A stretch of DNA of 64,000 nucleotides from Rhypophila decipiens. Lineage: Eukaryota > Ascomycota > Sordariomycetes > Sordariales > Naviculisporaceae. Below the pieces are notes generated by a model. It was not told the DNA's origin. It ran no database searches and saw only the letters and a list, made by a program, of their open reading frames with translations. A program made the position numbers and the translations under genes. How positions within the stretch are numbered: position 1 is the stretch's first letter; every line of letters starts with the position of its first letter. Below are positions 11,177 to 22,618 of this stretch, in pieces. Where the stretch lies: NCBI GenBank assembly GCA_033297075.1, contig MU858200.1, positions 1 through 64,000 of the forward strand, written 5' to 3'.

Positions 11177-11885
11177 TGGTGATTTGTTGAAAGAGGGCTA
11201 AGAATGATAGCTTTTGCGGGGCAACTTGACGTGGGGCTCACCCAACTCTAGACTATTACACAGCCTTGTTATCGATTAAACTGAACATCCCACTCGTACC
11301 ACCATCTGCAGACCTTGACTCCCATCTAATGTTTTCAAGCATTGTGGTATTTGCTTCATTGATTGATCGTTAATGGGATTTCAAAATCACTAGTGATATT
11401 GCCCAACTGTAAAGATACTACCTAAGACCTTTCGTTCTGCATAACCTTCTTTCTTCCCTCAGCTTTCAACTTTCTTGAGACTTTGAATTTATAGCCCGTT
11501 TGAATCACATTTTCAAAGGTGAATTTAAAGATGTTCTTTCGGCCACGTTAACTCCAGATGCTATCATCTAGACGGATGGTTGTTGAGTATTCCTTTAGAT
11601 AGGACCAAGCCCGCAAGGCTGATGCTTGCCTGTACTCCTGCCCAAGCAGCAAGGTATTTCAACCACACTTTCAACCATCACCAGCACATACGACCATACC
11701 CACTTGAAAACTCAGGATCCCGTCCGCTCTCCAAAGATAAACAGGTGAGGGCCAGACTAGTAGTTGGGTCGGTGACGACCAGCGAATCCCTGGTGTTGTA
11801 TGTTTCCTTTTTTGCTTCTCTGTGTTCTTTTTCATACACTTTCAATCATCATTTCCTCGCAACTGACTAACAGTTAATATACATA
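11177..11885. other. Intergenic, no gene seen
   Basis: About 700 bp between the tRNA and the 3' end of the UstYa-type gene. Only short open frames without coding character are present. Confidence 0.5.
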
Positions 11886-12882
11886 TTACTGATCCGACCT
11901 CTGGGTGGTGTCATTCTCGTCCTCGTCAACAGGCCTCACCCGAGGATCAAAAGGCACAACACCCCGATTCTCCCAAGCCCAATCCCATATCCCCTCAAAG
12001 TCGCGACACACATGCAAAACATCACTCCGGGGCTGAGCCGATTTGATCCCCTCGTTCCACTGAAAGGTGACTACGCTCGTGTCGGCCGCGCACATGATTG
12101 CCTCGCGGAGGACATTCACACAGTGGCTGATATGTTCTGTTCCATACGGGCCACGCTTGGGATGAAATTTCCAGTCGTCTACCAGACTTTGAGCGAGGTA
12201 ATACTCCTTGTCGAGAGCGATACGGATAGAGTTTAGGCAGTGCAGTTGGTGGAAGACTACTAGGTTCGCGGCGTAGTAGCCTGGGTCTGATTGTTTGGGG
12301 TAAGGGAGCGTTTTGTTGGGCAGACGAGAGGCAATGGATTCGGGAAGGCGGAGGTAGGAGACGTTGTAGTAGAGGCTCTTCCAGAGTTGGTCTAGGGGTT
12401 GAGTTGGGGGTGTGGCTTGGTAGGGCGTTTTGAGCGGATTGAAGCCGTAGGAGAATTTTTTTATTTGGTGGATATTTGTTAGGTAACTTAGGTGGGCTGG
12501 AACGGGGGCTGTTGTTTGCGTAGGGGGGTTAGAGTTGGGATGTTATGCTGGGACTTGGGCGACTGAGCATTGTTGAGGACTTACTGAATACAAGGTCGGT
12601 TGGGGAAGAGGCAAGGTTCCCAGACGAAGTTGTGTCGTGGTCGACAAGAGGTCCTTGTTTGAGGTAAAGGAGAAGAATCACGACTGAGAGAAGCAGATTG
12701 AGAGTGTAGGAGAAGATCAAGAATGGTGTGTATGACTTTTGTCCTCCCTGAAAAGAGCCACCGGTCTCGAGAGATGGTGATGCGGACACAGATGGCAAGA
12801 GGTGCTGGTCATCCTGGGCATCTTGTTTGTCCAAAAGAGGTGTGTAAGTTGAACGGGGCTTCTAGAAGTTGAGAGCCAACAT
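11886..12882 (-). CDS. UstYa-family oxidase (DUF3328), start codon region broken or non-standard
   Basis: Two exons are clear: up to 12585 and 12508-11886, with donor GTAAGT and acceptor AACAG. They encode about 290 residues counted from 12834. Just after a short polar N-terminus is one membrane helix (FLIFSYTLNLLLSVVILLLYL). The two signature motifs of the family follow in order: HQLHC (12237-12251) and HISHC (12120-12134), which bind the catalytic metal in UstYa-type proteins. These enzymes oxidatively cyclise ribosomal peptides such as ustiloxin and also act in other secondary-metabolite pathways. The frame contains no ATG downstream of 12882. Between the ATG at 12880-12882 and the body lies an in-frame TAG (12862-12864). 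Either the gene is a nonsense-mutated allele, the base is a sequencing error, or an unusual start is used. The divergent neighbour is a repeat peptide precursor, which fits the RiPP role. Confidence 0.85.
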
Positions 12883-12963
12883 CTTGTAGGCTGAGTCAAA
12901 GAGTTTGGGACGGCGAGGTAGATACTGGGTCCTTCGGATCATCTGTTAGTATTACTCGCTCTC

Positions 12964-12970
12964 CTTTATA
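12964..12970 (-). promoter_or_regulatory. TATA box of the UstYa-type gene
   Basis: TATAAAG on the minus strand. Transcription would start about 30 bp downstream, near 12940, which places the ATG at 12880-12882 some 60 bases into the mRNA and makes it the most likely original start codon. Confidence 0.45.
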
Positions 12971-14235
12971 TCAGGCTCGCTTGAAGTAGGTTCCTGTCAT
13001 GAGACTTTGCAAATCGTCTGCTCAGTATTTCTCTGTATTCATCCTTGTCCTTTGGTTCTCAGACAATCACAAGGCCCCGACCTTATCTCCCATATTATAA
13101 CCAATGCACTTAGTTGCACGCCTCCTCTGCCAATTTGAGCAAACATCCAGATAACCAGCTCCAACATGAATAGTGTGACCTAAATGAGTCCCACGAAGAG
13201 CGCTACTGTGCTGAGCCGCACTCTAGCCAAAATTAATAGAATCAGCAAATTCTGAAGTAAATAACTCTACTAGTCTCGGTCTATGGTGGTACGATACCAA
13301 CGCAATGACCTTGTGTAAGAGGTATGCGTCACACCAACGCAGCCCGGTAGATTGGGTCACAACTATGAATAAACAAGAGGAACAAACATAACTCACTGCA
13401 GGGAATATTTTACCTAGAAGAGTATCGGAAATCACGTCTTGTCCTACCCCATGAAACTATGCAGATATTGCTTTACTAGCCCTTCTTGTCTAGTTTTTCC
13501 TGTCTTACCACCTTCAGCTCCTCTTCTTCGTCTGGTGCGGTCCGAGACCCTGCAGATGAAGGAATGAGAACTTGGAATCTCGACATCATGATCCTACGTG
13601 ACAAGACTCACTGCATGTTCTGCTGGTTGAATAACGAGGCCATCACATGTGGTCCTCACTCCCAAAAATGAGACTACATGTCCTTCGCCCCCACCCTCAA
13701 CCAGATCCCTCCTATGGCATGTAGCTTCCTCTGACTTGACGTTATCCTTGAGAAGATAGCGATGACGGACTATATACGGACTAGTATGCATATAGAAACT
13801 GTCACGAGTACATTTTCAAGGATGCTGTGCCTCAAGCCGGTTGGACATCCAGCTTGTTGGATCCAAGTATCTAGGACCAAGCAGTAAAAATACCAGATAT
13901 TATCTAGGATTTGAGACTCTACTCGACTCAAGTAACGGCATACTAGATTTGGATACAACTTTCTGTGTCTCCGCCGCTCATACATGCAGTCTTCTCCATG
14001 AAGTGATTGAAGTGATTCTGCCTAGAGCCCTAGACCCGACTCGGACCTTTCAAAGAGAACCGTGCAGCGCTGGGGTCATCCGGGGCTTCTTTGGATCCAG
14101 ATAATGATCTTGTATGTAAGAGCCTGGACTAATCTGCAGTTCAAGCAAATTTCAATATAGAACAGAGGACTCTGCCCCAATATCTCGCGACCCCTCTACC
14201 AAGGGGTCCATAACGAAAATTCAAAGGCTGATTTC
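12971..14235. other. Intergenic between oxidase and precursor genes, no gene seen
   Basis: This 1.3-kb spacer was read on both strands for further HxxHC motifs, Kex proteases or methyltransferase-like frames, and none was found. It should contain the regulatory sequences of both divergent genes. Confidence 0.5.
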
Positions 14236-14241
14236 ATGTTG

Positions 14242-14247
14242 TATAAG
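14242..14247 (+). promoter_or_regulatory. TATA box of the peptide precursor gene
   Basis: TATAAG about 154 bp upstream of the ATG at 14396. This gives an expected transcript start near 14272 and a 5' leader of about 125 bases. A strong core promoter fits a small secreted product. Confidence 0.45.
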
Positions 14248-14395
14248 TACTCACTTGATTCCGCCAGCTGCCCATCTCTCCTCCTCTTACTCCCACATCT
14301 TCAACATTCTCGCTCATTCGAAGAGCATTCTCTACCGAAACATAGGCAGAAAACACTTCAGTTCATCACAAAACCAGAAACAACTCAGACCGTTT

Positions 14396-14872
14396 ATGAG
14401 AATGAATCTCCTCAGCCTCGTAACCATTCTCGCTCTCACAGCTGGCTTCGAGGTCCATGCTAGGGTTGTCAATCTTCGAGCAGCTAAGTAAGTCAGAGTC
14501 TTCCTTATATTCTTATATCTTGTATTCATTATTCTGCCTAGATCTCACACTCTAACCCCACCCACTTATCATTGGCATTCTGTTTTCTGCTCACTCGCCC
14601 TTTCAAAGCACGCCCTACCAACCTGCTAGTACGAAAAACCAGAGTAACGAATCCATGAACTCTACAGCCCCCAGAGGATTCATCAACTCGAGCAGCGACA
14701 AGGCTCACCCACAACCTCAGCACCTCCTGAACCCTCGATCACCGGCAGCGGTGATGACTCCAACTTTATCAACTTTCTGGACAAGAGACAGGGATCGCCG
14801 ACTACTTTGGCACCTCAGCCCTCTACCACCGTTGGTGGTGATGACTCAAACTTTATCAATTTTCTTGACTAA
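14396..14872 (+). CDS. Putative RiPP (dikaritin-like) precursor peptide, 98 aa
   Basis: Two exons, 14396-14487 (donor GTAAGT) and 14668-14872 (acceptor CTACAG), give 98 residues. Exon 1 encodes a secretion signal (MNLLSLVTILALTAGFEVHA). Exon 2 encodes two tandem units: 14699-14788 (30 aa) and 14789-14869 (27 aa). Each starts QGSPTT and ends with the identical block GDDSNFINFLD; the first is followed by the Kex2 site KR, the second by the stop. Signal peptide, repeated cores and KR processing are the layout of UstA/PhomA-type precursors, and a UstYa-type gene lies divergently 1.5 kb away. Unlike ustiloxin (YAIG) or phomopsin cores, this one has no tyrosine and carries two phenylalanines. An alternative acceptor at 14677 would change only two to three residues. 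It could instead be a repeat secreted peptide that is not cyclised. Confidence 0.72.
14699..14869 (+). repeat. Two tandem precursor units with identical core
   Basis: Unit 1 is 90 bp and unit 2 is 81 bp. Across the 11 core codons there are three third-position differences (TCC/TCA, AAC/AAT, CTG/CTT) and no amino-acid change. The linker between QGSPTT and the core differs by several replacements and a three-residue length difference. Confidence 0.8.
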
Positions 14873-15108
14873 ATGCTCAACTTGATTTCATGTACTTGAT
14901 TAATCTGTTGTTGGGATAAGTGGTCAGCTCGTGTAAAGAAGACCTGGAGATGTGGAGACTGCATATGAACCAATCATCTTACACGGAATCATGTCACTTC
15001 AAAGTCAGATACAAAAGAAACATGTTGACACATCTACCAGCGTGGAAAGGAAAGGTATATGATTAAGCAATATACCTAGTTCTCATTAGTTCCAAAGATA
15101 TGAGCACA

Positions 15109-16541
15109 TTATATCAAGTTCCTTGAGGGTATAAACAGAGATCCAACCGTCAACACCGATGCGCCCACACCACCCCACAACACGGCAAAAAACACAGTCC
15201 TGTCTTGAAGCATCCTCACAGCCCTGTTCTGCACAGGGATAGTCTCATCAAAGATTTTGTAGACGAGATTCTTGCGCCTGTACGAAACGACCCAGTCCTC
15301 CTCCCTCGTGTAATCGTTCTTGGGCCCAAACGTCTGGAGAGTCTCCTTGCGCAAGGGATCTACCCTGCTGCTAGTCGTGCTGCTGATGCTGTCATTCTGT
15401 CTCGGGTGTTGTTGTCTCCCATCAGTCGATGTCCTCGGGCTGCTTCCTTTTTTGATGTCGCCCTCGTCGAAGATCTCCTGCTCCCATGGGCTACGCTGGC
15501 GCACATTCTTGAAGTGTAATATTACGCAGAGACATTGACACCCCGCAATAAAACTTGTGATTCCAGGCCACCAGGGTATGAGGCACACGATGCGCAGAAA
15601 ATGGCTGCGCCGGGAGAGGATGAGAAGGATATCGATGGCGAATCCGAGCATGATGAGCAATACGCCCACGGCTCGAGCAAACACCATGCGTGACTTGTTG
15701 GTGTTGGACCGAGCCCATCGAACGAAGCCCGGATGCCGGCTTCGAAGGTTGGCCTCGGCAACCGTGAAAGCTGGGAGAAGCGCCGAAGGATGTGTGGTGT
15801 GTTGAGAGGCGCGGAGACACCATTCGCGGTCTTTAGCTGACAGGTTGAGTTGTCGTGGGGCTCCTTCGACAATATACTGTCTTACTACACGGCTGATTTC
15901 ATCACGAAAGGGCTGTATGGTAACTGTTCATCGGGTCAGTAATACAAGTCGTATCTGAAATATGAAGTTGTCTTACACGGTTGCCAGTCCTCTTTTGTGG
16001 AGCCGGTTGGGCTTAGGATCGCGGGTGGAGGAGTCCGCGGTCGAGAAGAATCTCTTGAAGCCGTGGTCGAGATGCTCCCACGGGCTGTTTGTCCATCAAA
16101 CGACTCCCTGGCTTTCTTCTCGGAGTCCATTTCAAGAATTGTCATGATTTTGCCGATCTTGTCACTCCTGGCTCTCTTGTGACTGTAGGTAATGAATCTA
16201 GATCTTGGTTCCTTTGCGTTTTCTGGGTCCCAGGGCTGTGACAGGGCCTTTTGACGAGGAAGCAGCCCACTCCAACGTTCGACATAGTCACAATACCAAA
16301 GGAAAAACTGTAGAGATTCGGCGTTGTGTTCGACATAATAAAGATAGTCCATGAAGTCGTTTAAGGAGCATGGCTAACATAATTCCGTGTCAGTACACCG
16401 TGGTGAATAACCTTCTCATGTGGTACGACTTACAGGAATTGTCCGGTTCTTGATGACATGCTCAAAAGACAGCTCAGCGGGGATCCCATGATGGGACGCC
16501 TTGGCTTGTTCGAGCTGGTGGGCAGTCTCGAAGTCTGACAT
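15109..16541 (-). CDS. RGS-domain membrane protein, Rax1-like, 439 aa
   Basis: Three exons on the minus strand: 16541-16434, 16373-15977 and 15923-15109, total 1320 bases. The N-terminal half carries an RGS-type helical domain (ELSFEHVIKNRTIPPCSLNDF, then DYLYYVEHNAESLQFFLWYCDY), interrupted by a Ser/Pro-rich loop and completed by PFRDEISRVVRQYIVEGAPRQLNL. The C-terminal half has three hydrophobic segments: around VGVLLIMLGFAIDILLIL, a pair around LIPWWPGITSF and CQCLCVILHF, and a final one around AVLWGGVGASVLTVG. RGS plus C-terminal membrane segments and a length near 435 match yeast Rax1, a cortical bud-site/polarity landmark protein; in filamentous fungi such proteins affect growth and stress responses. 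It is a neighbour of the RiPP locus but is conserved, so not an obvious cluster member. Confidence 0.82.
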
Positions 16542-19530
16542 TATAACGAAGTGTGTCGACCAAGGGTCCGTAGCTGTGTGTGGCCTGTTATTGAGCCAAG
16601 TCTAGGAGCGTCGTCCTCGTTGACAGTTCGAGAGTGCATCTGTGCCTCGAGGGAAAAAATAGATATTGAGGATCAAGGCCCGTCTAAATATGGCAGTGTC
16701 CGATTTAAGAACTGATCTGGTCTCTAAGGTAGGTTCAATTTGGAAGCTTCCAAATACTTAAAAACAAAACCATGGTGTGCTACCAAGGTGGGCATGCCAT
16801 CATGTGCCTTGGTGTGATCGGGAGGGAACCCGAGCGTCCTTGCGAGCTTCCTTGTTAGTAACCGCTAGTTCCGCAGGTGCGTGCAATTCCTATCTAGGTA
16901 AATGCCTCGAGGTAGACGCAGACGCAAGCAACCCACCTTGTTTACCAACGGTCGTGGTGGTACCAGGTCCGGCCAGTGTCATGACACTCGGACTGCAAGA
17001 GAACCGATATGGAAGACACTTATTAGAAATAAAGTCAAGGGGGAGGCGATCGGTTTGACTGGGGCCAGGTCCTTGGTTACATTAAACACCCTGAAGAGAT
17101 CTCCAGACCGAGCGAGGAAGAAAACAGACACTGGATGTTGTCAGACTATTGGACCTATCAGATCGTGAACTCTGCAAGGCAGACCATGCTTTGCACGGTG
17201 CCCAATGGGACGGGAGAGGTACCGCAACATCGGATTGTGGTCGAATGACAATATCGCGGATGCATATCATCCTCAATGTGGCTGGGCTTGCTTCATCGAC
17301 GCCAGGCCCAGCACCGAGACCAGTGTTGGGTTTGGGAGGGCCCTTGGAGTGATCAAAATCCGGGGCAAAGTTCGACCCTTTCCCTTTTAGGACCCAATAC
17401 GGGTTACTCTGAACTTGACCGAGCATCCAACGGAAGAGCAGCCCGGCTAGATGCTCAGCCAAGTCCAGACCAGGAACACCTCCCGGTACTCTCGTTTGTG
17501 CTGGGAATGCCCCGGCGAATGATGTGTTTCAGATCTTCGTGTGCAAGGTTCAACGGCCCTCGCTACTTGGACGGCCCAAAAGATATGGAATAGTGGGCAG
17601 ACGGTTTCCTTATGCTTGTCCCGTCCTCGTGGATCAATGGATGTCGCAGCATATCCAGTATCCAGTAGGGCGATAAGCAATTCGAGATGAGGTCGTGACT
17701 TGTGTTGAGCCGCTTATTTCGGTATTTGCAACCATAGTAGTGTAAGTCTGGATGGGGAGGTGACATAACGTGCCCTGCCTTGCAAAGGGGCGTGCCGGAG
17801 CATCCCGAGTGCCTGAGTGCGGCACGGGGGCTCGGCGGGTCGGCTGTTGACCCAGTTGGACTTGCTCTATCTCGGATCAGTTGGTGATGTCCACAGTCCA
17901 GCGGTCCTGATAGCAGCTGCGGCAGATTTGTTGCTCCTGACCGCCCCTCGAAGTGTCCCAGTAAACTGGGCAGGTGGAAATCAGATCAGGCTCAAAGCTG
18001 AAAGCTGGGCGGATGATGATGATTTTCATTTAGCGAACAAAGTTCTGTGCGCAAGAGCAGAGGTCAGCGGGAGTGCGTGATCGACGCAACGAGCCGCAGA
18101 TCATTGTGGTCTGTCCCCAATCTGAGCCGAACACGATCGCTGGTGAAGTACATTGTGAAACCCCCTCTCATCTGCCGTGATACGCTGATAAGGAGGTAAA
18201 TATTCCATGTATTTGAGAACAAAAATGCCGACCGTTCAAACTGTTTGTTTATTTGGTTTCTGTTTTCACCCAACTGAGAGTAATGGCAGGACTTGTTGTG
18301 TTTTGCTGTTGGAGAAGGTGGGAAAGGTCGTTTGACTCGTTTCAGGATCGCGACTTTGGGTGAGGCGGGACCGCGGGATTAATTGGAACTTTCCCAACAT
18401 CACCAAGAAAGAGGAACTGGCACACCTTCTGTGATACAAGACCAGAAGAATCTTGCACCTTCCACAAGGTCCTGCTAATTTCGCTGCCTAGATCTCCACC
18501 AGCTTGGATTTGCAGCACTGGTGAACGAGGAAGGAGAAACTCGGGGAGATGGGTCACCGGTGTAACGGTGTTTGTTCTCGACAGAGAGACGGCAGGAACA
18601 CAACCGGGAAGGTGGTCACAACTTCAACTCTTCACCGGGGAAAGTGCCTGCTCAGTACACACCTTGGCAAGATCTGGATAATATCTCAGATCCAGGAATA
18701 GCAACCATCGTTTCTTGCCTGGCCTAGGTTTCTGGATCTTCTCGTTTGTACGATTCTTGCAACCAACGTCTATCAAACCACGGCTAAATATTTCGCTCAG
18801 AATATTCAAGGCAAGTTACCTCGGCGCTTTCCCTCAGATCTATCGCAGACTTGAGTCTTGGATCGTCATCTTCCGCGACAATAAGTTGGGCAGAAGACTA
18901 GAAAAAAAGCATATGCGAGTGTTTAACGCATGAGTGACCGGTTTCCAGCCCAGTTTGCCTCGGGACAAGTGAAATAAAACCGAGAGTGGTTTGAGGTTTC
19001 TCGCCTGTCCTGGTTTCAAGATGTTACGGCAGTGGTAGTATTTGGCCGTGTAGTTTGTTATTGTCTCGATCACCAAAACAATCTCACATGTTCTTTCCTT
19101 TCCGCGCCCAGGAAGAAGCACTGACAGACGGTTCTTCCTTCCCGAAAGAGGCACAGCGGAGGGTTCCATACTTGCTTGAACCTTATCGGTATTGCAGGGA
19201 CGACAATGTCTGAAGCGGCCGTGGTAAATGCTACTCATCACAACCTTTCTTTCTTGTACAGAGATGTGTACCACCTCCATCGTCAACCTGGAACATTGAT
19301 GACGCGCTCCAGCATCCGGGCTGTCAGAATAATAAACATGGACAAAGCACCGTCGATGCATTGCAGATCACGGCCTGTCATGACACCTCCCTATCGTTTT
19401 CCCGACCGCATGAACCAAACGGCATTTCGTCATACAGCAAAACAGGCCATACACACATGGCCCAGTGTATGTCAGGACGAAGGCGGTGACGTGGAACTGC
19501 CCCGTCTCGGCCTCCTTGCTCCTTCATCTC
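16542..19530. other. 3-kb region without a supportable gene
   Basis: Read on both strands. Open frames are short (longest about 170 codons), overlap each other in several frames and show no recognisable motif. It contains the promoter of the RGS gene (right of 16541) and the 3' flank of the membrane-protein gene. Confidence 0.5.
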
Positions 19531-20548
19531 TCAGTGTGTCTGATCCAGCCACCCCGAGACGACAGTCTGGGAATAGTTCGGCGGCGGGGCTTTCTTGCTC
19601 TTCCGTCGACACATCCACCAAATACCAAGACCAACGAGCACGGCACCCACCGCGCCACCTATGGCGATTCCTGCAATGGTCCCGGCACTTATGCTTGCTT
19701 CTGATGCTCCTTGGTTAGGAGGACCGTTGTTATTGTTGTTGTTCCCGCTGTTTCCTCCATTATTGGTACCGCCGCTGCCGGCGGCAGTGGTTTCTTGTCC
19801 GGGGATATCGAGTGTTGGGAAACCTCCTCCTACTTGACCACCACCATTCCCGTCCCCGCTATCGTCGCCACCGGCACCGTTCGTCGGCGTGGCGAGGGCT
19901 ATACGTGTAGCTCCTGAATTTCCACAGCTGTATGATCTATAGGTGCCAGTGGAATAGGCGCCCGGGACTTTTAATACATAGGTGACACAGGCATTGGTAC
20001 TTTATTATCGGAGGGGGGGCTTGTTAGCACTTTCTTGGCGACAGGTATCGGTATCTCTTGTTCTAGCGAGAGTCTTACCACGTCAGAACGGGACCAATGT
20101 ATTTCATCTGTTCACAGTCAAACTCGTAGTTCTCTAACTGACATTGCTGATTGGACGGGTCGATGCAGCCAATGGCATAGTTGGCATCGCACTCGAGCTT
20201 GTTACAACAGCCGAACTGTAAATATGTGCCCCGGGAGCAAGAAAAGTTGGAGCCGCAGGTCAATGGTGAAGCTGTTGCAAGACAGAAGCATCGAGTACAC
20301 TGCTCATTAGTCCAAAAATCCCGACAGTGGACAATGTGAGAGAAGCAGGCAGGAAAAGGAGGCCACGGGGAAAGGATCCACATACCCGTATCACCACTCA
20401 AATAGGCACATGTAGGGGCCGCATTCTGTCTGAGTCTCAGCTCGACATGCTCCGTTGCTGGGCTGGGTGTGATCTGTGTCGGTGCTGATGGGAGTGTAGC
20501 GCTGGCCACAGCGACCACGTCGGCGCTCGCCACAGGAAGGTGAACCAT
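19531..20548 (-). CDS. Cysteine-rich type I membrane protein, 274 aa
   Basis: Three exons on the minus strand: 20548-20386, 20271-20079 and 19999-19531 (825 bases). After a weakly hydrophobic N-terminus comes a Cys-rich ectodomain (CAYLSGD, SPLTCGSNFSCS, FGCCNKLECD, IGCID and later a CxxxC-like pair). A Gly/Asn-rich linker (GGTNNGGNSGNNNNNG) leads to one transmembrane helix around AGTIAGIAIGGAVGAVLVG, ending in a basic stop-transfer sequence MCRRKSKK and a short cytoplasmic tail. This layout is common in fungi for cell-surface proteins of unknown function that resemble wall-stress sensors. The start at 20548 is the only ATG in frame; the signal peptide is not strong, so a missed upstream exon is possible. 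The YLSGDTASPLTC junction supports intron 1. Confidence 0.8.
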
Positions 20549-21264
20549 CGAGATGATATAATAAATGAATGGATGAGGCGAAGGATAGCAGGGTGAGTCA
20601 GTGGAAGAGCGAGAGATACGGAGATCAAGCGAAGATATGAGGCTCTGTCGTCAAGCGCCAAGAAGGCTTGACGATTGAGAGGTCGATAGGGGTGAATTAA
20701 CACGAGGCTGAGCCAAGGTACCGCTCTTCAAACTCCCTCTTTACAACAAATTCGACCAAAGATTGTTAATTTGACTGGTGAAAACCGACGAGATGGGAAC
20801 TTTCTTCCCAAGAGGTATTTAAATCTCCCCTTTTTTCGCACAGAAGCACGACTTTGAGCCGCACACACCCCCAGCCTTCGAGCTGAAATGCGTTCGGTTC
20901 ATCTGGGTTTAGCGCCTCAATATATCGAATCATCCACGCTCTCTGATTGGTGGCCTTGTGCATTCTCTCTTCACATCCCTGCCAAGCCATCTCCTTTCTG
21001 GGCATGGTCAACAATGTTCGGTTCATGCAGTAGGGGTCTAGATCTGAGCATCAGCTGCTAAAAAGACGAGGAGAGCTGGGGTTCACTTCCCCGCGCGGAG
21101 GTGCTCCGCTGCTCCTGCTGAGACCATTACCGATTGCATCTTATCTTTGCAAGGCTTACTCCGTATGATCGCTGCAGTTCCCTCGAAGTATTCCTTATCA
21201 ATCTAATCTGTTACCCGGCCCCGTCAGTCTTAACAACAGGGAAGGAGCAAGAAAGACACCGTTA
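20549..21264. other. Divergent promoter region, no gene seen
   Basis: 716 bp between the membrane-protein gene (-) and the patatin gene (+). One copy of the motif TACTCCGTA occurs at about 21159. Confidence 0.4.
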
Positions 21265-22570
21265 ATGGACAACGCTTTCCCCTCACCGGCTCAATCAAGG
21301 ACAACAATGTCTCATCTCAGTCTACTCGACGTTGAAAACAAACTCCTAGCCGACGATCTGTCCATCCGTGGAGACGAGAAACCGCCTTCTTACAACACCA
21401 CAAGAAACCTAAAGCTGCTTTCTCTCGATGGCGGCGGCGTCCGAGGGCTCTCCTCGTTATACATCCTCCAGGAGCTCATGATTGCGGTCGCTGATGACCC
21501 TCAGCATCCACCAAAACCATGCTTCTGGTTTGACATGATCGGGGGAACCAGCACAGGAGGGTAGGTATGAGACGCCGCTCCACAGAACCTTGGGTGAAGT
21601 GATTTACCAACATTGTCCCTTCTTGTGCTCAATTTAGGTTGATCGCCATAATGCTCGGGAGGCTCCAAATGTCTGTCAAGGACTGTATCGAGGCCTACAC
21701 GCGGATGATGGGGGGCGTCTTTGTCAAGAGCCGACCCATCTTCAACCTCCCGTTCACCAGCAGCGGCAAGATCAGACCTCGGTTCGACACCAAGGAACTG
21801 GAGAGTGCAATCAAGGCGATTATCGAGGACACAGGTCATGGTGGAGAGACTCTTCGGGATCCGAACTGCAAGTGCAAAGTGTGAGCATAATTATTTTATC
21901 ACCCGGGAACCCCTGAAGCCTATTCTTGAGCTGAAACAGAGACCACAGCTTCGTCTGCGCCACCGAATACGAAACAACCAAAATTCATCTCTTTTCCACC
22001 TACCAGCGGCGAGGCGCTGGGTTTGAAGACGTCTACGAGGAGGCTCTCATTTGGGAGGCTTGCCGGGCGACCTCGGCGGCGACGAGCTTCTTCGATGTGG
22101 CAGAAGTAGGGAGGAGCCGCATGGTCTTTCTGGATGGAGCGACCGGGGCAAATAACCCAATCTTTTACCTCTGGGAAGAAGCCCGGGCTCAGTTTGGGGA
22201 CGACTTTGAGAGACGGCTCCAGCTGGCCGTGTCGGTCGGGACCGGCAGACCGGACATCAGGGCCTTTGGCAGTGATCTGAAGGAGCTGGCCAAGACCATG
22301 ATCAAGATGTCCACCAACACCGAGAACATGAACCAGATGTTTGAGAGGGCGCATATGGATCTTTTCCGGGACGACCGGTTTTTCAGGTTCAATGTCCAGG
22401 TTGGACTGGGGAGTGTCGGGCTCGAAGAGGTCTCCAGGCAGTCGCTTATCAGGGCGGCCACCCATGACTATCTGGAGCTGAACGAGGTGCGCAGACGGGT
22501 GGATGTCTTTAAGCAAAGGGGAAACTATCGAGGTCGGTGGACGAACACTCCAGGCCCCAGCCCTTGTTGA
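21265..22570 (+). CDS. Patatin-like phospholipase, stand-alone, 389 aa
   Basis: Three exons: 21265-21560, 21638-21880 and 21940-22570, total 1170 bases. All the patatin landmarks are present: the oxyanion-hole motif DGGGVRG close to the N-terminus (about residue 55), the nucleophile elbow GTSTGG spanning the first intron (serine at about residue 96), and the catalytic aspartate in FLDGATGANNP near residue 240. The enzyme should hydrolyse acyl ester bonds of phospholipids or other lipids through a Ser-Asp dyad. There is no ankyrin, TPR or NACHT domain after the patatin domain, unlike many fungal NLR-type patatins, so it is a single-domain form. No signal peptide or membrane segment is seen. 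A second + strand gene begins only 48 bp after its stop codon. Two start codons (21265 and 21307) are in frame; the first is taken. Confidence 0.9.
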
Positions 22571-22618
22571 CATGCAGAAATAGTCTTCTAACTGCCAGAG
22601 AGACACCATATAGCCCCC

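Noticed and set aside
12971..14235. Additional RiPP tailoring gene between oxidase and precursor
   Set aside because: Both strands were read for HxxHC, protease and methyltransferase motifs; only short unsupported frames were found.
18840..19361. Minus-strand frame of 173 codons
   Set aside because: No recognisable domain, overlaps other frames and lies in the 3' flank of the membrane-protein gene.
21920..22609. Minus-strand frame of 229 codons
   Set aside because: Antisense to exon 3 of the patatin gene, which has clear motifs on the plus strand.
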